DNA of 64,000 nucleotides from Marinobacter koreensis (GCF_023156285.1 NZ_JAKZAJ010000001.1:496001-560000); one strand, 5' to 3'. Positions 49,200-59,448 are shown, numbered from the stretch's first letter. The notes: generated by a model not told the origin, from the sequence alone. A program made the numbers and translations.

Positions 49200-52100
49200 A
49201 TGTCTTCTGACGATCACGGGCCGTCACTGCCGGACCTCCCCGCCGAGTCCGGTCCGGTCAGGTGGGCCTCCCGACTTGCCAGTCTGATCTGGTGGCTGCT
49301 TCTGGGCATACTTTTGCTGTTTGCCCTCTACGCCGGCATTGGGCGCCAGCTCACCAGCAACATCGACAGCTTTCGCGACGACCTCGCTCACCAACTGTCC
49401 ATCCGCACCGGCAAGCAGGTCACAATCGGTGCCCTGTCCGCCCGCTGGAACTGGCTGGATCCGACGTTCCTGGCCCAGGATATTTCGGTGGCCGAGCCCG
49501 AATCTGCTGAAACCGTTGCACGTTTACAGCACCTCAGGATCCGGCCATCGTTCCTGGCCTCACTGCTACGCGCCCGACTGGTATTTGAGGAGTTTGAAGC
49601 CGACGGCCTGGATCTGACCCTGACCCAGGCTCCGAGTGGCAATGTCAGTGTGAAGGGGGTTCAGCTGCCTGCGCCAGCCCAGACACGCTTGCAGGATCTG
49701 CTGGGTCTGGCCGGGGAGTGGCTCTCCGATCCCTACGTCAAGCTGACCCGCCTGCATCTTCGCATTCGAGACAACTCGGACAACGTCCGCTATCTCGATA
49801 TCCCCCAGCTTGATCTGGTATACAGCCGTGGCCTGTTCCGGGCATCCGGGAGGGCCATGCGCGCCGGGACCACCGAACAGTTGGCCAGTTTTTCGCTGGT
49901 GGGGCGCCAGTTCTTCCGGGGCGACTTCACCGGACAGCTCTACCTGGATGTCACCTCCGGCCGGCTCTTCGACAGTTTCGCGGAAGCGTATGACTGGCGC
50001 GGAATCCGGATCGAAGGTTTTGATCTGGGTGGCCGGGCCTGGCTGACGTTTCGCGATGGCATCCTGGAACAGATCAGCGGATCGGTGCAGACGCCGTACC
50101 TGCAGCTTGGGACCGGTCAGCAGTCGCTGGCACCCATTGAAGATATCCGGGCACACTTCGGCTGGCGTCGGACCTCCGGCGGCCCGGGGAACCAAGAGCC
50201 GGGTTCGGGCGAGTGGCACATCAGGGACCTGCAATGGCGGTGGGACAAAACCTCCGTCCCTCCCTTCAGCGTCCGGGTGATGCCGAAGAAGGGGGCGGAT
50301 CTGGAGCTTGTCGCAGATTCTCTGCCCCTGGAGCCCCTGCGACGGCTCTTCACGGCGTTGCCTTTGCTGCCGGGTGCGGCGGACCGTGCCCTCAATCACT
50401 ACAAGCCCAGCGGGGCACTGGACAAGGTACATCTCAGTCTCACCGGAAGCGGTGGATTTGCCATGGCCGGGCATCTGAATAATGTTGCAGTGGACGCCTA
50501 TGGAGGCGCACCCGGCGCGTCCGGTCTGTACGGACAAATTGCGTTGGATGCTACATCCGGTTTCGTGCAGCTGGAACCAGGGCACGGACCGGTCATGCTT
50601 GGATTTCCGATGCTTTTCGGGGATGACTGGTCCCTTTCCGATATGCAGGGGACGGTGGCCTGGCAGCTCTCTGACGAGACCACCCGGGTCTTCTCCCATA
50701 ACATCGGTATGCGTTATGGCGATAGGACCCAGCTAACGGGGGCATTTGACCTCAGGCTGGAGAAAGACGGCGAGGATAATCTTGGGCTGCGTGTCGGCGT
50801 GGAAAACGGACAGGCGTCCATGCTTGCGGACTTCGTCCCGGTCAAAGCGGTCGATCCGGGTCTGTATGAGTGGCTGACAACATCCATCACCAAAGCGGAT
50901 ATCACGTCCGGTGTGTATTACGGCCATGGTCCTATCGGACGGAATGCGCCCCATGGCGCCTTCGTCTCCTCTATGTGGTACGAATTCGACAATGCTTCTG
51001 TCCGGTATGACGAGCGATGGCCGGCAGTGACCGGCGCCCGTGGTCGTGTCGAGGTACACAACGGCAAGACTGACGTTCGGTTGACTGCCGGCGAGACCGG
51101 CGGGTTGTCGTTGTCACCGAGCCATGTCCAGGTGCTTCCTGCCGAAGGCGGTTCGACGATTCAGGTGGATGCATCCACAGAGGTGCCGGGAGAGGCCATC
51201 CGCTTCTGGCTTGACCAGACGCCCCTGGGGGAAATGGCCGGCAGTGCTGCAAACGGACTGGTTTATGGGGGGCGGTTCGGCCTGGATCTCGGTCTGAGCA
51301 TTCCGCTGGCCCCGGATCGTCCCACAGAGGTGACGGCAAGGGTCCGAACCGACAATGGATCTGTGTCCTACCCCGATGCCAACCTGATCTGGAAGGACAT
51401 CCAGGGGGACGTGACCTACCGGACCAAAGACGGTTTCTCTGGCGCTCCCATCAAGGCAACGTTTTTTGGTGAACCGGTAACCGTCAGTCTGCGATTGGGT
51501 GACGGCAATAACCGGCTTGGAATCCGCCAGAGCGGTCGCCTGGAGGTCCCCCGGGTCTTCAGGCAAGCCGGACTGGAAGCGCTGGACGGACTTGGTGTAA
51601 CCGGCAAGCTGAACTATGTGGCGGATCTCTCGGTGGATGCGGAGACCACCTCCGGAATCCGGGTGACGTCGTCACTGGACGGGTTGAAGGTAAATTGGCC
51701 TGAGCCACTTGCGAAAGCGGCGTCAGAAAAGACGCCGCTGACAGTGAACATAGACCCGACCGCCAAAGACGGCGTGAGGGTTCGCGGAACCTGGCAGGAC
51801 CGCGCCGATTTTGACGTGTTATGGAAAAAAACCGGATTCGACCTGACCTTCGGTAGCCTGCACCTGGGGCAGAGTGTCCTGAAAAACATCGATATCAGTT
51901 CCCTGACACTGTCCGATCGATGGGTAGTGACGACCGAATCCGATCGGGCCACCGGTCGGGTGGTGATTCCGAAAAACGACGATCCGGTCAAGGCAGACTT
52001 TGAAAACGTGCGTCTCGCCCGGGACGACAGTGCATCCGGTACCGAACCGGATTCGCTGCCGCTGGACGAACAGCTCAAGGCCTTCCGGTCGCTGAACATG

Positions 52101-52934
52101 GGCCGTTGGCCGGATGTCGATGTGAGCATTGCCAAGCTTCAGGTGAACGACAACACCCTGGGAAGCTGGTCTTTCCAATTGCGCCCGGAGCCTTATCGTC
52201 TCAAGGTCAACAGTATCCAGGGGCGACTGGACTCCCTGACCCTGCTGGGAGACCTGACCTGGAGCGTTGTCAGCGACCGTCAGGTGAGCCGCTTTGACGG
52301 CTCGGTCACCGGTGGGGCGCTGGCGGATCTCCAGAAACTGTTTGGCGCCGACATCCCGCTGACCAACAAGAAGACTGACATCGAACTGGACGTGGATTGG
52401 CCTGGCCGGCCCGATGCGTTCTCGCTCCGAAAGCTGAGCGGATCCGTCCGGCTGCGCCTGGATGACGGCATTATCCTGCAGAAAAACAACACAGCCCAGG
52501 TTTTCCGCATTTTTAATCTGCTCAACACTGACACGCTCTGGCGTCGACTGAAGCTGGATTTTTCCGATCTGTACGAACGGGGTGTGGCTTTTGACGCCAT
52601 TTCGGGCAAGGCCCAGATCATCAACGGTCTCGTGACCCTTGATCCGGAGCTCCAGATCGTCGGACCTTCCGGTGCATTCAAGTTGAGCGGCACAACCGAC
52701 CTTGGTGCGGAGACCCTGGACATGGGACTGGTGGTGGTTCTGCCATTGACGCAGAACCTGCCGCTGGCAGCCCTTTTGATGGGCGCCGCAGCGCCCGTGG
52801 GTGGAGCGCTCTTTGTCCTCGACAAGGTTCTGGGCGATCCTTTGAGCAAACTGACCAGTGCCTCCTACAGTGTCACCGGAACCTGGAGTGACCCCAAGGT
52901 GGAACTGCGCCGGGTGTTCGATAATGGCAAGTAA
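49200..52934 (+). CDS. yhdP: YhdP-family AsmA-like envelope protein
   Basis: 1244 residues, the size of E. coli YhdP (1266). YhdP, with TamB and YdbH, forms a long beta-groove bridging inner and outer membrane and helps move phospholipid outward. One N-terminal membrane segment (about residues 25-46: ASRLASLIWWLLLGILLLFA), DUF3971 and AsmA_2 regions rich in beta strands, and a C-terminal LGAETLDMGLVVVLPLTQNL near the outer membrane end. It follows rng as in E. coli. The mla operon at the right edge works in the reverse or related lipid traffic. Confidence 0.93.
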   Translation: MSSDDHGPSLPDLPAESGPVRWASRLASLIWWLLLGILLLFALYAGIGRQLTSNIDSFRDDLAHQLSIRTGKQVTIGALSARWNWLDPTFLAQDISVAEPESAETVARLQHLRIRPSFLASLLRARLVFEEFEADGLDLTLTQAPSGNVSVKGVQLPAPAQTRLQDLLGLAGEWLSDPYVKLTRLHLRIRDNSDNVRYLDIPQLDLVYSRGLFRASGRAMRAGTTEQLASFSLVGRQFFRGDFTGQLYLDVTSGRLFDSFAEAYDWRGIRIEGFDLGGRAWLTFRDGILEQISGSVQTPYLQLGTGQQSLAPIEDIRAHFGWRRTSGGPGNQEPGSGEWHIRDLQWRWDKTSVPPFSVRVMPKKGADLELVADSLPLEPLRRLFTALPLLPGAADRALNHYKPSGALDKVHLSLTGSGGFAMAGHLNNVAVDAYGGAPGASGLYGQIALDATSGFVQLEPGHGPVMLGFPMLFGDDWSLSDMQGTVAWQLSDETTRVFSHNIGMRYGDRTQLTGAFDLRLEKDGEDNLGLRVGVENGQASMLADFVPVKAVDPGLYEWLTTSITKADITSGVYYGHGPIGRNAPHGAFVSSMWYEFDNASVRYDERWPAVTGARGRVEVHNGKTDVRLTAGETGGLSLSPSHVQVLPAEGGSTIQVDASTEVPGEAIRFWLDQTPLGEMAGSAANGLVYGGRFGLDLGLSIPLAPDRPTEVTARVRTDNGSVSYPDANLIWKDIQGDVTYRTKDGFSGAPIKATFFGEPVTVSLRLGDGNNRLGIRQSGRLEVPRVFRQAGLEALDGLGVTGKLNYVADLSVDAETTSGIRVTSSLDGLKVNWPEPLAKAASEKTPLTVNIDPTAKDGVRVRGTWQDRADFDVLWKKTGFDLTFGSLHLGQSVLKNIDISSLTLSDRWVVTTESDRATGRVVIPKNDDPVKADFENVRLARDDSASGTEPDSLPLDEQLKAFRSLNMGRWPDVDVSIAKLQVNDNTLGSWSFQLRPEPYRLKVNSIQGRLDSLTLLGDLTWSVVSDRQVSRFDGSVTGGALADLQKLFGADIPLTNKKTDIELDVDWPGRPDAFSLRKLSGSVRLRLDDGIILQKNNTAQVFRIFNLLNTDTLWRRLKLDFSDLYERGVAFDAISGKAQIINGLVTLDPELQIVGPSGAFKLSGTTDLGAETLDMGLVVVLPLTQNLPLAALLMGAAAPVGGALFVLDKVLGDPLSKLTSASYSVTGTWSDPKVELRRVFDNGK

Positions 52935-52953
52935 AACCGCGTAGGAGGTGTCC

Positions 52954-53796
52954 ATGCCCCATCCATCACAAGGCGGCGTCGCTGCAATCCAGATGGTCAG
53001 TGGTGCATCGCTGGAATCGAATCTCTCGATGGCCGCGCAACTGCTGAATCAGGCTGCCCGCCAGGGCGCACGGGTGGCGGTGTTGCCGGAGAATTTCGCG
53101 TTGATGTCGACGTCCGACATGGTGTCCTGTGGTGCGGTCGAATCCGGAGATCATCCGGTGATCCGGGATTTCCTAGGTCAGCGGGCGAAAGAACTCGGCT
53201 TATGGATCGTCGGTGGCTCCTTGCCCATGGCACGGCGCCCGGACGGCAGCTGGATTGGTGGGCGGGTCCGGGCGTCAAGCCTGGTGGTCGATGACAGCGG
53301 CCGGGAAGTGGCACGCTACGACAAAATCCATCTGTTCGATGCCAGCGTGGAAGACGCCCATGGCCAGTATCGGGAGTCGGATACCTTCGAGCCGGGTGAC
53401 CGGGTCGTGACGGTGGATACTCCGGTGGGTCGCCTTGGCATGGCGATCTGCTACGATCTGAGGTTTCCGGAGCTGTTTCGTGAACTTCGTGAACGCGGCG
53501 CCGAGTGGATCTCCCTGCCCAGTGCCTTCACCTGGTATACCGGCAATGCCCATTGGCATGCGCTTATCCGGGCACGGGCGATCGAGAACCAGGTCTGGGT
53601 GGTTGCGCCCGGGCAGGGTGGGTACAACAGTGAGCAACGCCGCACCTACGGCCACAGCCTGATCTGCGACCCCTGGGGTGAGGTTCGGGCGGAGCTGACC
53701 GAAGATGGCGCGGGGCTGGTAACAACCGAACTCGACCGTGAGCGATTGAAAGCCGTGCGCGAGAAAATGCCGGTGTGGGCACATCGACGGCTATAG
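52954..53796 (+). CDS. Nitrilase-family amidase (Nit1/deaminated glutathione amidase-like)
   Basis: 280 residues from the ATG at 52954; AGGAGG (52943-52948) is 5 bases upstream, so the GTG at 52948 is not used. Catalytic triad visible: Glu in VLPENFALMS, Lys in ARYDKIHLFD, Cys in GMAICYDLRFPELF. The AsnAla-His-type end GHSLICDPWGEV is typical. The Nit1/YbeM branch repairs deaminated glutathione; assignment within the family is tentative. It sits in the rng-yhdP-nit order conserved in Pseudomonas, where pmbA/tldD often follow. Confidence 0.88.
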   Translation: MPHPSQGGVAAIQMVSGASLESNLSMAAQLLNQAARQGARVAVLPENFALMSTSDMVSCGAVESGDHPVIRDFLGQRAKELGLWIVGGSLPMARRPDGSWIGGRVRASSLVVDDSGREVARYDKIHLFDASVEDAHGQYRESDTFEPGDRVVTVDTPVGRLGMAICYDLRFPELFRELRERGAEWISLPSAFTWYTGNAHWHALIRARAIENQVWVVAPGQGGYNSEQRRTYGHSLICDPWGEVRAELTEDGAGLVTTELDRERLKAVREKMPVWAHRRL

Positions 53797-53814
53797 CGCT
53801 CCTGACCCAGGCGG

Positions 53815-54336
53815 TCATTCAATGTCGTCAATGCATTCCCGAAGGTAGCGGAACAGTTTTTTGGCCTGGCCGGTATTTTTCTGTTTCTCGGCGTCCTTCC
53901 GGGCGTTTCTGGCCAGGTTGCGCAGATGCTGCACGTCCGCCGAGGGACAATAATCGATAAACTGGCCCACGGCTGCATCTCCCTCACTTATCATCCGGTC
54001 GCGCCAGCGCTCAGCCAGGTGGTGACGACGGGTATGCTCGGTGCTGCCCGCATCGAACGCGGAAAGGCCTCGCTCGATCGCCTCCGGATCGTCTTCCTGT
54101 CTGAGAATCTTGCCGATGTAGTGAAGGTGGCGGCGCCGGGCTTCGTGCTGGCGAATCCGTCGTGATTCAACGATAGCCGCCCGCAGGGTGTCGCTGATCG
54201 GGAGGTTGGCCATCTGTTCGTCACTCAGGTCGAGCATTCGCTTGCCCAGTGCCTGCAGCGCCTGCATTTCGCGCTTGATCTGTGATTTGCTGGGGCCCAG
54301 ATCCTCGGGATGTTCGTCGTCGTGTTGCTCGATCAT
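53815..54336 (-). CDS. yjgA: Ribosome-associated protein YjgA (DarP)
   Basis: 173 residues. DarP binds late 50S precursors and helps fold the peptidyl transferase centre. Charged helical protein; GPSKSQIKREMQALQALGKR and LSDEQMANLPISDTLRAAI, then ARRRHLHYIGKILRQEDDPE are typical. In E. coli it pairs with pmbA; here it is at the end of the rpoN-ptsN-mgtE minus-strand run, 15 bp after mgtE. Confidence 0.94.
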   Translation of the reverse strand: MIEQHDDEHPEDLGPSKSQIKREMQALQALGKRMLDLSDEQMANLPISDTLRAAIVESRRIRQHEARRRHLHYIGKILRQEDDPEAIERGLSAFDAGSTEHTRRHHLAERWRDRMISEGDAAVGQFIDYCPSADVQHLRNLARNARKDAEKQKNTGQAKKLFRYLRECIDDIE

Positions 54337-54351
54337 GGTGTTATCTGCTTG

Positions 54352-55713
54352 TCAGGAATAGAAAAATGTCGCCAGGCCCAGAAAGGCCATAAATCCCACA
54401 ACGTCGGTCACCGTTGTCAGAATAACGCTGCCCGCCAGTGCCGGGTCAATGTTTCGCGATTTGAGAAACAGGGGGAGGACGGTACCGACAAAGGCCGCCG
54501 CAATCAGGTTGATGACCAGTGCCGCGGCGATAATCCCGCCAATCAGCATGTCCTGGAACCAGGCTGCGGCGGCGGAGGCCACCACGACCGCCCAGAAGAG
54601 CCCATTGAGGGCGCCCACCATGAATTCCCGGTTCAGCAGCCAGCTCACGTTTGCACCGCTGATCTGTCCGACGGCCATGCCGCGGATGACCAGTGTCAGT
54701 GTCTGGCTGCCGGCAATTCCGCCCATGCTGGCGACAATCGGCATCAGAACGGCGAGGGCGACGACCTTGCTGATCGTGGCCTCAAACAGGCCGATCACCG
54801 CAGAGGCAATGAACGCGGTAAGCAGGTTGATGCCGAGCCACACCGCACGGCGCCGGGTAGTCTTCCAGACCGGAGCAAAGGTATCCTCGTCTTCGTCCAG
54901 GCCCGCCATGCTCATCAACGAGTGATCGGCATCCTCCCGGATAACGTCGACCACGTCATCAATGGTAATCCGGCCGAGCAGACGGCCCTGATCGTTGACC
55001 ACCGGCGCAGAGATCAGGTCGTAGCGTTCGAACAGCGTGGCGACCTTGGTATCGGAGAGGGTCACCGGGACCGGTTCTATATCGGTGTCCATCACCTCGC
55101 GGACAGTGGCTGTCGGGCTTGATACCAGGATCCGGGTAATCGGGAGTATGCCGATGAACTCATCCCGACGGCTGACAACAATCAGGCTGTCGGTCATGGG
55201 CGGCAGGCTTCGATGCAGTCGCAGGTAACGGAGCACGACGTCAATGCTGATGTCCGGACGAACCGTGATGGTGTCCGTGTTCATCAGGCCGCCGGCCGTG
55301 TCCTCCGGGTAGGAGAGGACTTCTTCCACCCGTTGGCGGTCCTGCTCGTCCATGGTATCGAGCACTTCCTGGATGACCGTGTCCGGAAGTTGCTGCAGGA
55401 GGTCGGCGAGATCGTCGGATTCGAAATCCTCGATGATATCCGCCAGTTCCTGGGCATTGAGCTGACTCAGGAAATAGCCACGGATATCGTCGCTCAGATA
55501 CTGGAGAACCTCACCTTCGAGATCTTTCTCGACCAGGTTCCAGAGCAGGGCACGCTGTCGGGGCGGGGAAGATTCCAGCAGGTGGGCAATGTCGCTCGGG
55601 CTCAGGCCCCCGTTCAGTATCCGGGCGACCTGTTTGAGTGCGCCGCTGTCCAGCGCCTCACTGAGTGAACGAAGACGCTGTTTGGCCTGACCCTTTTCCA
55701 GGATATCGGTCAT
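54352..55713 (-). CDS. mgtE: Magnesium transporter MgtE
   Basis: 453 residues. A Mg2+-gated Mg2+ channel. Order: superhelical N-domain (ESSPPRQRALLWNLVEKDLE), two CBS domains (MNTDTITVRPDISIDVVLRY; DTDIEPVPVTLSDTKVATLF), a plug helix and five membrane helices from about residue 285 with the pore-lining GGIAGSQTLTLVIRGMA. It overlaps ptsO by 4 bp, an arrangement known from Pseudomonas-type rpoN clusters. Confidence 0.95.
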   Translation of the reverse strand: MTDILEKGQAKQRLRSLSEALDSGALKQVARILNGGLSPSDIAHLLESSPPRQRALLWNLVEKDLEGEVLQYLSDDIRGYFLSQLNAQELADIIEDFESDDLADLLQQLPDTVIQEVLDTMDEQDRQRVEEVLSYPEDTAGGLMNTDTITVRPDISIDVVLRYLRLHRSLPPMTDSLIVVSRRDEFIGILPITRILVSSPTATVREVMDTDIEPVPVTLSDTKVATLFERYDLISAPVVNDQGRLLGRITIDDVVDVIREDADHSLMSMAGLDEDEDTFAPVWKTTRRRAVWLGINLLTAFIASAVIGLFEATISKVVALAVLMPIVASMGGIAGSQTLTLVIRGMAVGQISGANVSWLLNREFMVGALNGLFWAVVVASAAAAWFQDMLIGGIIAAALVINLIAAAFVGTVLPLFLKSRNIDPALAGSVILTTVTDVVGFMAFLGLATFFYS

Positions 55714-55979
55714 TCACCCTCGCCAAAATAATCGTCGATCAGTTCGACCAGCGCTTCGACAGCCTCTTCTTCATCGGGCCCCTCGGCGATGAGTTCCACC
55801 TCGGTTCCCTGGCTGGCCGCCAGCATCATGACCTGCATGATGTTTTTTGCGTCGACTTCCCGGTCGTTGCGGGCGATACGAAGTGATGAGTCGAAATTCG
55901 ATGCAGTGGCCACCAGCTTGGCGGTTGCGCGGGCGTGCAGACCCAGTTTGTTGATAATGGTGACTGGACGGCGGATCAT
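55710..55979 (-). CDS. ptsO: Phosphocarrier protein NPr (HPr family)
   Basis: 89 residues. NPr relays phosphate from EI-Ntr (PtsP) to PtsN in the nitrogen PTS. The phospho-His is in KLGLHARATAKLV (His ~16). The regulatory Ser region reads KNIMQVMMLAASQGTEVELI. It lies between rapZ (6 bp) and mgtE (4 bp overlap). Confidence 0.95.
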   Translation of the reverse strand: MIRRPVTIINKLGLHARATAKLVATASNFDSSLRIARNDREVDAKNIMQVMMLAASQGTEVELIAEGPDEEEAVEALVELIDDYFGEGE

Positions 55980-55985
55980 AGTGGC

Positions 55986-56870
55986 TCAGATCTCTTCTCG
56001 AGCTTGCAGGTGCGGTAATTCGGAATGCCGAACCTGCACATTGCTGTAATGTTCCCGAAAAAATCGACCCAGTTGCTCACACACGTAAACCGATCGGTGT
56101 TGTCCGCCCGTGCAACCGATGGAAATGGTCATGTAGCTGCGATTGCTGTCGGCGAACGACGGTAGCCAGGTTGCCAGAAATCCGGTCAGATCATCGACCA
56201 TGGCACGGGTGGCCGGTTCGCGCTCAAGAAACTCGATGACGGGCTGGTCGGTGCCCACGTATTTCCTGAGGCTGGTATCCCAGTAGGGATTCGGCAGGCA
56301 GCGGACATCAAAGACATAATCCGAATCCAGTGGCACGCCATGCTTGTAGCCAAATGACTGGAATAACAGGGCCAGTTCCTGTCCCTTGCGGCCCACGACC
56401 CGCTGCTTGATCTGGTCGCGAAGTTCGTAGATCGACATGCCAGCGGTGTTAACGTAGAGATCCGCCAGTTTGGACAGGGGCTCCAGCAAATTTTTCTCGT
56501 TGCTGATGGCCTCTCTCAGGGAGGTCCGATCATCGCTGAGGGGATGTTTGCGACGGGTGGCATGAAACCGTTGCAGCAGGGATTGTTCATCGGCATCAAG
56601 GAAGATGATCTCAATGGTGACGCCGGTTTCCTGCAACTGGCTGTAGATATCCTCGAAATTGGCAATCTCACCCGACAGGTTGCGGGCATCGATGCTGACC
56701 GCCATACGGCCCAGGCGATCGGTCGTTGCCTTGGTGGCGGCTTCCTGGGTCAGCGGAAACAACAGACCGATGGGCAGGTTGTCGATGCAGTAGAAGCCAA
56801 GGTCTTCCAGTACATGCAGCGCGGTACTCTTGCCCGAGCCTGAACGACCACTGACAATGATCAGCTTCAT
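55986..56870 (-). CDS. rapZ: RNase adapter protein RapZ
   Basis: 294 residues. RapZ (YvcJ family) binds nucleotides and, in enterics, delivers GlmZ sRNA to RNase E. Walker A GRSGSGKST (residues ~8-16), Walker B-like IIFLDADEQSLLQRF and the C-terminal sensing domain with SIGCTGGQHRSVYVCEQL are intact. Without enteric GlmY/Z here, its role may differ (inference). It follows ptsN by 27 bp. Confidence 0.95.
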   Translation of the reverse strand: MKLIIVSGRSGSGKSTALHVLEDLGFYCIDNLPIGLLFPLTQEAATKATTDRLGRMAVSIDARNLSGEIANFEDIYSQLQETGVTIEIIFLDADEQSLLQRFHATRRKHPLSDDRTSLREAISNEKNLLEPLSKLADLYVNTAGMSIYELRDQIKQRVVGRKGQELALLFQSFGYKHGVPLDSDYVFDVRCLPNPYWDTSLRKYVGTDQPVIEFLEREPATRAMVDDLTGFLATWLPSFADSNRSYMTISIGCTGGQHRSVYVCEQLGRFFREHYSNVQVRHSELPHLQAREEI

Positions 56871-56897
56871 GTCCCGTTGCCTCCTGTCCAGTGGATT

Positions 56898-57368
56898 TCA
56901 GCCGCTTGCGGCTGTCATTCGCTCATACAGTGTCCTGGCGTCTTCGCACTCGCGAAGCGCATTGCAAAACGAACGCTCGTTGAATTTCTCGGCCAGCTGG
57001 CTCAGCAGTTCGAGGTGTTCGCTGGTCGCTTCCTTGGGAACGATCAGGGCGAAGACCAGGTCGACAGGCTGGTTGTCGATGGCATCGAACTCGACGCTTT
57101 CCTCCAGCGTCAGCAAGACCCCGATGACCCGATCCAGGCCTTCAAGCCTGCAGTGGGGAATGGCGATGCCCTGGCCGATGCCGGTACTGCCCAGACGTTC
57201 TCTGGAAATCAGATTGTTGAAGATCTGGACATCGTTCAGGGATTCGTCCTGCTCGTGGATCTGTTCAGCGATGAACTCCAGAACCCGCTTCTTGCTGGAG
57301 GCCGGCACCCGGCAAAGGGTGAGCTCAGGCGCAAGGATGGTGTCTATGGTCAGGGATGTGTCGCTCAT
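56898..57368 (-). CDS. ptsN: Nitrogen PTS EIIA protein PtsN
   Basis: 156 residues. The output protein of the nitrogen PTS; phosphorylation state controls K+ transport and other targets. Active-site His in GIGQGIAIPHCRLEGL (~His 68). The start is 20 bases after the U-tract of a strong terminator lying between hpf and this gene, and its ribosome-binding site is weak, so read-through from rpoN-hpf is probably limited. Confidence 0.95.
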   Translation of the reverse strand: MSDTSLTIDTILAPELTLCRVPASSKKRVLEFIAEQIHEQDESLNDVQIFNNLISRERLGSTGIGQGIAIPHCRLEGLDRVIGVLLTLEESVEFDAIDNQPVDLVFALIVPKEATSEHLELLSQLAEKFNERSFCNALRECEDARTLYERMTAASG

Positions 57369-57387
57369 GGATCGACTGCGTTTCCGT

Positions 57388-57421
57388 AAAAAAAAGGCTG
57401 CGGCACCTCAAGTGCCGCAGC
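57388..57421 (-). terminator. Strong intrinsic terminator between hpf and ptsN
   Basis: On the minus strand GCTGCGGCAC (57421-57412) pairs perfectly with GTGCCGCAGC (57406-57397) around a 5-base loop. Eight or nine Ts follow (57395-57388). It interrupts the rpoN-hpf-ptsN gene string 20 bp before the ptsN ATG. Confidence 0.92.
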
Positions 57422-57452
57422 GCTGTGGCATGACAGGCATGGGAACCGCCAG

Positions 57453-57761
57453 TTAGCGCTGGCCGTTTCCGTGCATCCGGTCTACGTTCTTTTCTTTGTG
57501 CTTGAGTATCTGGCGATCAAGCTTGTCGATCAGGCCATCAATAGCAGCGTACATGTCGCTGTCTTCCGCCTTTGCGTGAATATCACCGCCAACCACGTGC
57601 AGCGTCCCCTCGGCAATCTGACGCACTTTGTCGACCTCCAGGGTCACCTGGCAGTTGGAAATGTGGTCAAAGTGGCGCTCGAGCTTGTTGAACTTCTCGG
57701 TGACATAGTCCTTGAGGGAGGGAGTCAATTCTACGTGATGGCCTGAAATATTGAGTTGCAT
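57453..57761 (-). CDS. hpf: Ribosome hibernation promoting factor Hpf (short form)
   Basis: 102 residues. Binds the 30S A/P site and promotes 100S dimers in stationary phase. MQLNISGHHVELTPSLKDYV, NKLERHFDHISNCQVTLEVD and HAKAEDSDMYAAIDGLIDKL are typical of the short Hpf family. It lies 17 bp after rpoN and is closed by the terminator at 57388-57421. Confidence 0.96.
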   Translation of the reverse strand: MQLNISGHHVELTPSLKDYVTEKFNKLERHFDHISNCQVTLEVDKVRQIAEGTLHVVGGDIHAKAEDSDMYAAIDGLIDKLDRQILKHKEKNVDRMHGNGQR

Positions 57762-57778
57762 AGGCGTCTCTCCTGTTT

Positions 57779-59305
57779 TTACACCAGTCGTTTTCTTTCG
57801 TTGGAAGGCGGTATATGCATTGCCTCCCGATACTTGGCCACGGTGCGTCTTGCCACCTTGATGCCCTGTTCTCCTAGCATGGCTGCAATTTTACTGTCAC
57901 TCAATGGCTTTTTGGGAGTTTCCGCCGCAATCAGTTTCTTGATCATCGCGCGGATAGCCGTTGAGGAACATTCTCCGCCTTCGTCGGTACTGACGTGGCT
58001 GGAGAAGAAATACTTCAATTCGAAGATGCCCCTGGGGGTGTGCATGTATTTCTGGGTCGTTACCCGGGAAATGGTGGATTCATGCATCTCCACGGCTTGG
58101 GCGATATCCGAGAGAATGAGCGGTTTCATCGCCTCTTCACCGTGGTCGAGGAATCCCTGCTGATGTTCAACGATACGGGTCGCCACTTTCAGCAGGGTTT
58201 CATTCCGGCTCTGAAGGCTCTTGATAAACCACTTTGCTTCCTGCAACTGATCCCTGAGGTAGGTGTTGTCTGCACTGCTGTCGGCGCGGCGAATCAGCGA
58301 CGCATAGCTGGCATTGACCCGGATGCGCGGGGCAATTTCCGGGTTCAGCTCAACCCGCCAGCGTCCATGGTGTTTGCGGACGATAACGTCGGGAATGACA
58401 TAGTCGGGCTCACCCTGATCCAGAACGTCCCCGGGACGCGGATTGAGGCCTGTAATCAGAGCCAGTACTTCCCGAAGCTGGTCCTCCTTGAGACGGCTGC
58501 GACGCAGCAATTGGGCATAGTCGCGGTTGCCAAGCAGGTTGATGTAGTGGGTAATGACCAGTCGCGCCTGGGGCAGCCAGGGTGTATCCGGTGGAAGCTG
58601 GTTCAACTGGATCAGCAGGCATTCCTGCAGGTCCCGGGCGAACACGCCGGGCGGATCGAAATGCTGCAGGCGGTGAAGCACCGCCTCTACTTCATCGAGT
58701 TCCAGTGGATCCTCATCGGTTTCATCCGCCAGGCCGGCGTGAATCTCCTCCAGCGAACTGGTCAGATAACCACGGTCATCCACGGCATCCAGAAGCGCGT
58801 GGGCAACGGCCTGGTCTCGTTCGCTCAGCGGCGTGAGATTGAGTTGCCATTCCAGGTGATCGTGCAGTGTTTCCGTCGCGGAGTTGCGGCTCTCGAAGTC
58901 CTGTTCGCCGTCCTCATCCGAGCGGGCTGCCGGGGCAGGGGCTGATTGGTAGATGTCGTCCCATGCCGTATCCACGGGTAAATCGTCCGGGATATTGTCA
59001 GGCGTGTCATTCTCGGTGGACCAGTCCGGACCGGACTCGCTGACGTCCCAGTCATCCTGTCCTTCCGCAGATTCCTCTGAGGAAGAGTCGCTGGCCGTTG
59101 GCTCGGAATCCTGGCCATCCTCCGGTGATTCAGAGTGCTCGTCCTCTTCGGACGTCTCCAGCATGGGGTTGGACTCGAGGGCCTGCTGGATTTCCTGTTG
59201 CAGATCCAGGGTGGAAAGTTGTAGAAGCCGGATAGCCTGCTGGAGCTGGGGCGTCATTGTCAGGCTCTGGCCCAGCTTCAGCTGTAAGGACGCTTTCATC
59301 ACCAT
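57779..59305 (-). CDS. rpoN: RNA polymerase sigma-54 factor RpoN
   Basis: 508 residues. Region I starts [20 protein letters not shown], with the Gln-rich activator-contact part. A long acidic region II (Glu/Asp/Ser-rich, about residues 50-130) is followed by the core-binding domain. The C-terminal HTH and RpoN box [10 protein letters not shown] (near residue 489) read the -24 element. ATG at 59305 or the second ATG at 59299 can start it. It lies 143 bp after lptB. Confidence 0.97.
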   Translation of the reverse strand: MVMKASLQLKLGQSLTMTPQLQQAIRLLQLSTLDLQQEIQQALESNPMLETSEEDEHSESPEDGQDSEPTASDSSSEESAEGQDDWDVSESGPDWSTENDTPDNIPDDLPVDTAWDDIYQSAPAPAARSDEDGEQDFESRNSATETLHDHLEWQLNLTPLSERDQAVAHALLDAVDDRGYLTSSLEEIHAGLADETDEDPLELDEVEAVLHRLQHFDPPGVFARDLQECLLIQLNQLPPDTPWLPQARLVITHYINLLGNRDYAQLLRRSRLKEDQLREVLALITGLNPRPGDVLDQGEPDYVIPDVIVRKHHGRWRVELNPEIAPRIRVNASYASLIRRADSSADNTYLRDQLQEAKWFIKSLQSRNETLLKVATRIVEHQQGFLDHGEEAMKPLILSDIAQAVEMHESTISRVTTQKYMHTPRGIFELKYFFSSHVSTDEGGECSSTAIRAMIKKLIAAETPKKPLSDSKIAAMLGEQGIKVARRTVAKYREAMHIPPSNERKRLV

Positions 59306-59448
59306 GATTCAGGATCCGTCACGCATTGGCGCTCTACATCGTTGGAATTTATGAAAAAATGCTATGTTTGCCCGCTACTTGGGCGGGTAAGCAAGTTCTT
59401 TGCCGAGTTTACTTGTTACACGCCGGCAAGACAATCAGCCAATGGTGG

